NCBI GenBank assembly: GCA_003298465.1
Contig: QNGA01000010.1
Span: 138,647-202,646 of the forward strand
DNA from: a halophilic archaeon
Lineage (GTDB): Archaea > Halobacteriota > Halobacteria > Halobacteriales > Haladaptataceae
Direction: 5' to 3'
DNA: 64,000 nt
The position numbers and the translations under genes were made by a program. A model generated the notes under the pieces. The model had not been told where the DNA came from and did not search any database. It saw only the letters and a program-made list of their open reading frames with translations. Of this stretch, positions 61,378 to 64,000 are shown piece by piece (the first letter of the stretch is position 1; the number at the start of each line of letters is the position of its first letter).

Positions 61378-62604
61378 ATGACGTCGAGTCGTAACCCGGT
61401 CGTTGGTCGCCTCCGAGACGCAGTTCACGGGCTCCGGGGCGACGGTCGCGGCTGGATCCTGTTCTCCGTCGCGCTCGGTTGGGCGTTCACGCTCGGCCTC
61501 CGCTTCCTCGTTCCGGCGCTGTTGCCGCAGGTGAAGGAGGCCTTCGACGTCACCAACGCAACCGCCGGACTCGCCATCACGTCTCTCTGGGTCGGTTACG
61601 CCGTCATGCAGTTTCCGGCGGGCGTGCTGGTCGACCGGTTCGGAGAACGGACGCTCCTCACGGCGAGTCTCTGTCTCTCGGGGGTGAGCCTCTGCCTGCT
61701 CGGACTCTCCCCGGTGTTCGTCGTCTTCTTCGCGGCGAGCGCGGCGTTCGGACTCGGCTCCGGCATCTACGGTCCGAGCCGCGGAACCGTCCTCTCGCGC
61801 ACGTTCACGGCGAACGCCGGCGCGGCGTTCGGCATCACGCTCGCCGTCGGGAGCCTCGGCTCCGCACTCCTGCCGAACGTGGCGACGGCCGTCGTCGGCC
61901 GGGTCGGCTGGCGGTTCGTCCTCGCCGGTCTCGCCGCGCCGTTCTTCGTCGTCGCGGCGCTGACGTGGCGGGTCGTCCCCGAGCGGACGGCGGCCGAAAC
62001 GAACGCGGCGGCGACCGACCGCTCGCCTCGCCGTCTCGTCCGCGAGATCGTGAACACGCTCTCCGACAGGTCGATTCGCCTCGCGACGGTCGCGGTGGCG
62101 CTTCTCCTGTTCGTCTACCAGGGACTGACCGCGTTCCTGCCGCTGTATCTCCAGACCAAGGGGCTCGACCAGCAGACCGCCGCACTGCTGTTCGGTCTCA
62201 TGTTCATCACGGGCGCGATGTCGCAGGTTGTCGCCGGGAGCGCGGCCGACCGCGTCGGCATGAAACCCGTCCTCCTCGTCGTCACCGCCGTCGGCGTCGT
62301 CACCCCCGCCGTCCTCACGGTCACGTCCGGAACGGCGGCCCTCGCCGTCGTCGTCGCCGTTCTCGGCTCCCGGATGGCCGTCAACCCCGTCACGAACGCC
62401 TACATCGTCGGCGCCCTGCCGGACCACATCGAGGGTGCGGCGTGGGGGTTCATCCGCACCGCGTTCTTCCTCGTCGGCGCGACCGGGTCGACGTTCGTCG
62501 GGTTCTTCGCGGACGCCGGCCAGTTCGACCTCGCGTTCCTCGCGCTGGCGGGCCTCTCCGCGGTCGCTCTCGGCTGCTACGCTCTGCTGCCGGGCGAAAC
62601 GTGA
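61378..62604 (+). CDS. MFS transporter
   Basis: This 408-residue membrane protein has 12 predicted helices with the loop 2-3 motif PAGVLVDRFGERTLL (MFS motif A), GLGSGIYGPSRGTVLSR, and the second-half equivalent SAADRVGMKPVLLVV. Substrate unknown; an efflux or organic-anion role is possible. Confidence 0.92.
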   Translation: MTSSRNPVVGRLRDAVHGLRGDGRGWILFSVALGWAFTLGLRFLVPALLPQVKEAFDVTNATAGLAITSLWVGYAVMQFPAGVLVDRFGERTLLTASLCLSGVSLCLLGLSPVFVVFFAASAAFGLGSGIYGPSRGTVLSRTFTANAGAAFGITLAVGSLGSALLPNVATAVVGRVGWRFVLAGLAAPFFVVAALTWRVVPERTAAETNAAATDRSPRRLVREIVNTLSDRSIRLATVAVALLLFVYQGLTAFLPLYLQTKGLDQQTAALLFGLMFITGAMSQVVAGSAADRVGMKPVLLVVTAVGVVTPAVLTVTSGTAALAVVVAVLGSRMAVNPVTNAYIVGALPDHIEGAAWGFIRTAFFLVGATGSTFVGFFADAGQFDLAFLALAGLSAVALGCYALLPGET

Positions 62605-62638
62605 CCCACGGGTGCGTTCTTCCCGTCCGCCGCTCGGC

Positions 62639-62884
62639 TCAGGAGACGAGGACGTAGTCGCTGCGGCCCACCGCCTCCTTCGCGGTGTCCAGTCCCTCCT
62701 CGTCGATCCCCTCCCCCTTCCGGGAGACCGTCGTCGCCCCCGTCGCGAGTTCGTACCCCATCCGTTCCTCGTCTTTCACGAAGTAGTACACCCAGTGGTC
62801 GTCGTCGTTCCACGTGTCGACCCGTAGCGTCTCCCTCTCCATCCCCTCGCCCGACATGTGCGTGATGTCGTAGTTCTGTGGCAC
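62639..62884 (-). CDS. Small conserved-looking hypothetical protein
   Basis: The frame from a GTG at 62884 gives 81 residues (PQNYDITHMSGEGMERETL, then DTWNDDDHWVYYFVKDEERMGYELATGATTVSRKGEGID). The composition is that of a folded acidic protein. An ATG at 62857 would also be in frame. GCTAAT on the minus strand lies about 30 bases before the GTG. No family recognised. Confidence 0.6.
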   Translation of the reverse strand: MPQNYDITHMSGEGMERETLRVDTWNDDDHWVYYFVKDEERMGYELATGATTVSRKGEGIDEEGLDTAKEAVGRSDYVLVS

Positions 62885-63011
62885 TGGGCGGAAGTGGGTT
62901 CCCCACCGGATTAGCGCTTCCGGCAGCGGCGGTTCCCCTTCGCGGGGCGTCGCTCCCGAGGCGTTTCGACATCGCCGAGGATATCTATCCGGGCTCCCGT
63001 GTGGTCGAAAC

Positions 63012-63602
63012 GTGCCCTCGACGAACCTCCCGGAGTCGGTCGACCTCACGCTCGAGTTCTTCCTCTCGCTCGGCGCGCCGGGACTGTTCGCCGTCGCGTT
63101 CCTGGAGTTCTTCCTCCTGCCCGTCCCGCCCGACTTCGTTCTCATCCCGCTGTCGGTCGCCCGTCCGGAGTTCGCCTTCCTGTACGCGGCCATCGCCACG
63201 GCCGGCTCCGTCAGCGCGGGGCTCGTCGGGTACGGAATCGGCCGGAGGGGCGGTCGGCCCGCCCTCGACTCCCGGTTCGCCGGCGATCGGGCCGTCCGCG
63301 CCGAGCAGTACTTCGACCGGTACGGTCTCGCGGCCCTCTCGCTCGGCGCGTTCGCACCCGTCCCCGAGGGGTACGAACTCCTGTCGGTCGCCTCGGGCGT
63401 CCTCGGGCTCGACCTCCGGTCGTACGTACTCGCGTCGCTCGTCGGCCGCGGCGGGAAGTACTTCCTCGAAGCCGCGCTCGTGCTCGTCGTCGGCGAGGCC
63501 GCACGGGGTCTCACGGAGGTCGAACTCTACTCGACACTGGCCGTCGTCACGGTCGTCGTCGTCGCCGCGTACCTCCTCCGACGCCGGTGGCGCTCCGCCT
63601 GA
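63012..63602 (+). CDS. DedA/VTT family membrane protein
   Basis: This 196-residue protein starts at GTG 63012. VTT-domain features are LGAPGLFAVAFLEFFLLPVPPDFVLIPLSVARPE, GSVSAGLVGYGIGRRGGRPAL, YFDRYGLAALSLGAFAPVPEGYELLSVASGVLGLDLRSYVLASLVGRGGKYFLEA. This is the compact YqaA-like subgroup, with about five membrane segments. DedA proteins act in lipid scrambling and membrane homeostasis. Confidence 0.87.
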   Translation: MPSTNLPESVDLTLEFFLSLGAPGLFAVAFLEFFLLPVPPDFVLIPLSVARPEFAFLYAAIATAGSVSAGLVGYGIGRRGGRPALDSRFAGDRAVRAEQYFDRYGLAALSLGAFAPVPEGYELLSVASGVLGLDLRSYVLASLVGRGGKYFLEAALVLVVGEAARGLTEVELYSTLAVVTVVVVAAYLLRRRWRSA

Positions 63603-63635
63603 ACGACGGGCGGTCGCCGGGGACGCCGACGGTCC

Positions 63636-64000
63636 CTACTCGCGTGATATCGTCGACGAATCGTCCGCAGCGGTCGCGACCGTGTCGGTGACGTTCTCGC
63701 GGAGGTCGGTCTCGATGGCTTCGAGGGACCGACCCTTGGTCTCGGGGACGAGCCTGTAGGTGAACGCGAGCGCCGCGAGGCTACAGACGCCGAACAGCCA
63801 GAACGTCGTCGGTTTGCCGAGGTTCGCCGTCAACAGGGGGAACGCGAGCGACACGACGAGGTTCGCCCCCCAGTTGGCGACGGTGACCGTCCCCATCGCG
63901 CTCCCGCGAACCGAGAGCGGGTAGATTTCGGAGATGAGCAGCCAGAACACCGGGCCGAGACCGATGGCGAAGAACGCCACGAACAGCATCAAACTGGCGG
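63636..64000 (-). CDS. Sugar porter (MFS) C-terminal part, cut by the window edge
   Basis: The 3' end of a gene on the minus strand. Visible motifs are GPVFWLLISEIYPLSVRGSAMG (the PxxWxxxSEIFPxxxRG signature of sugar porters) and VPETKGRSLEAIE, the hallmark C-terminal PETKG motif. The N-terminal ~330 residues lie outside the window, beyond position 64000. Confidence 0.87.
   Translation of the reverse strand, partial: ASLMLFVAFFAIGLGPVFWLLISEIYPLSVRGSAMGTVTVANWGANLVVSLAFPLLTANLGKPTTFWLFGVCSLAALAFTYRLVPETKGRSLEAIETDLRENVTDTVATAADDSSTISRE

Overview
The window looks like a haloarchaeon. The DNA is GC-rich, the proteins are strongly acidic, several exported proteins carry twin-arginine signals, many genes are leaderless with a TATA-like box 25-30 bases before the start, and several families are haloarchaeal (RdfA, TbsP, DUF2270, DUF6653-like and DUF7542-like proteins). 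It holds a replication origin with its own Orc1/Cdc6, a ParA partition operon and many catabolic or accessory genes, but no rRNA or tRNA genes that I can see. I infer a megaplasmid or secondary chromosome; the species cannot be named from this.

Layout. 0-7 kb is a sugar module: 2-hydroxyacid dehydrogenase, enolase-superfamily sugar-acid dehydratase, GH31 alpha-xylosidase, MalK-type ABC ATPase and IclR regulator. 7.5-8.2 kb is an RdfA-like cell-shape factor between two copies of a short dyad. 9.2-14 kb is the maintenance module. A parA gene and a small acidic partner overlap by ATGA and are flanked on both sides by at least eight arrays of a degenerate 9-bp near-palindrome (TACGANTCG), probably the centromere. 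Next come orc1/cdc6, transcribed towards it, and an origin with seven direct ORB-like repeats, an AT-rich stretch and one inverted repeat. 14.2-20.7 kb has a polysaccharide deacetylase, a secreted pentad-repeat glycoprotein, a TbsP-like regulator, a GH15-like enzyme and an AGE epimerase. 20.9-28.6 kb has an ABC-2 exporter, a DJ-1/PfpI protein, a YihY protein, a DUF4396 protein, a YHS-containing metal permease, a DUF2270 protein, a GNAT enzyme and a relic of a nitric oxide reductase gene.

29-42 kb is a peptide module: two exported M14 carboxypeptidases, an AidB-like acyl-CoA dehydrogenase and a complete five-gene dipeptide ABC importer, so extracellular peptide trimming may feed uptake. 42-49 kb holds small conserved proteins, a TIM-barrel isomerase, a rhodanese-MBL persulfide dioxygenase-like enzyme and a CoA-disulfide-reductase-like flavoprotein. 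49-56 kb looks like a surface or matrix region: a GT4 glycosyltransferase, a second polysaccharide deacetylase, a Tat-exported GH5-like glycosidase, an anchored beta-helix protein and an exported protein with ten exact QxNxNxQ motifs that resembles a curli-type amyloid, followed by a branched inverted-repeat element. 56-64 kb has a small zinc protein, an EEP-family phosphodiesterase, a 36-residue membrane protein, glycerate 2-kinase facing a GntP permease, an MFS transporter, a DedA-like protein and the end of a sugar porter.

The strongest leads are the nonamer centromere-like system around parA and the amyloid-like QxNxNxQ protein. All assignments come from reading the sequence and family knowledge; no database search was run.
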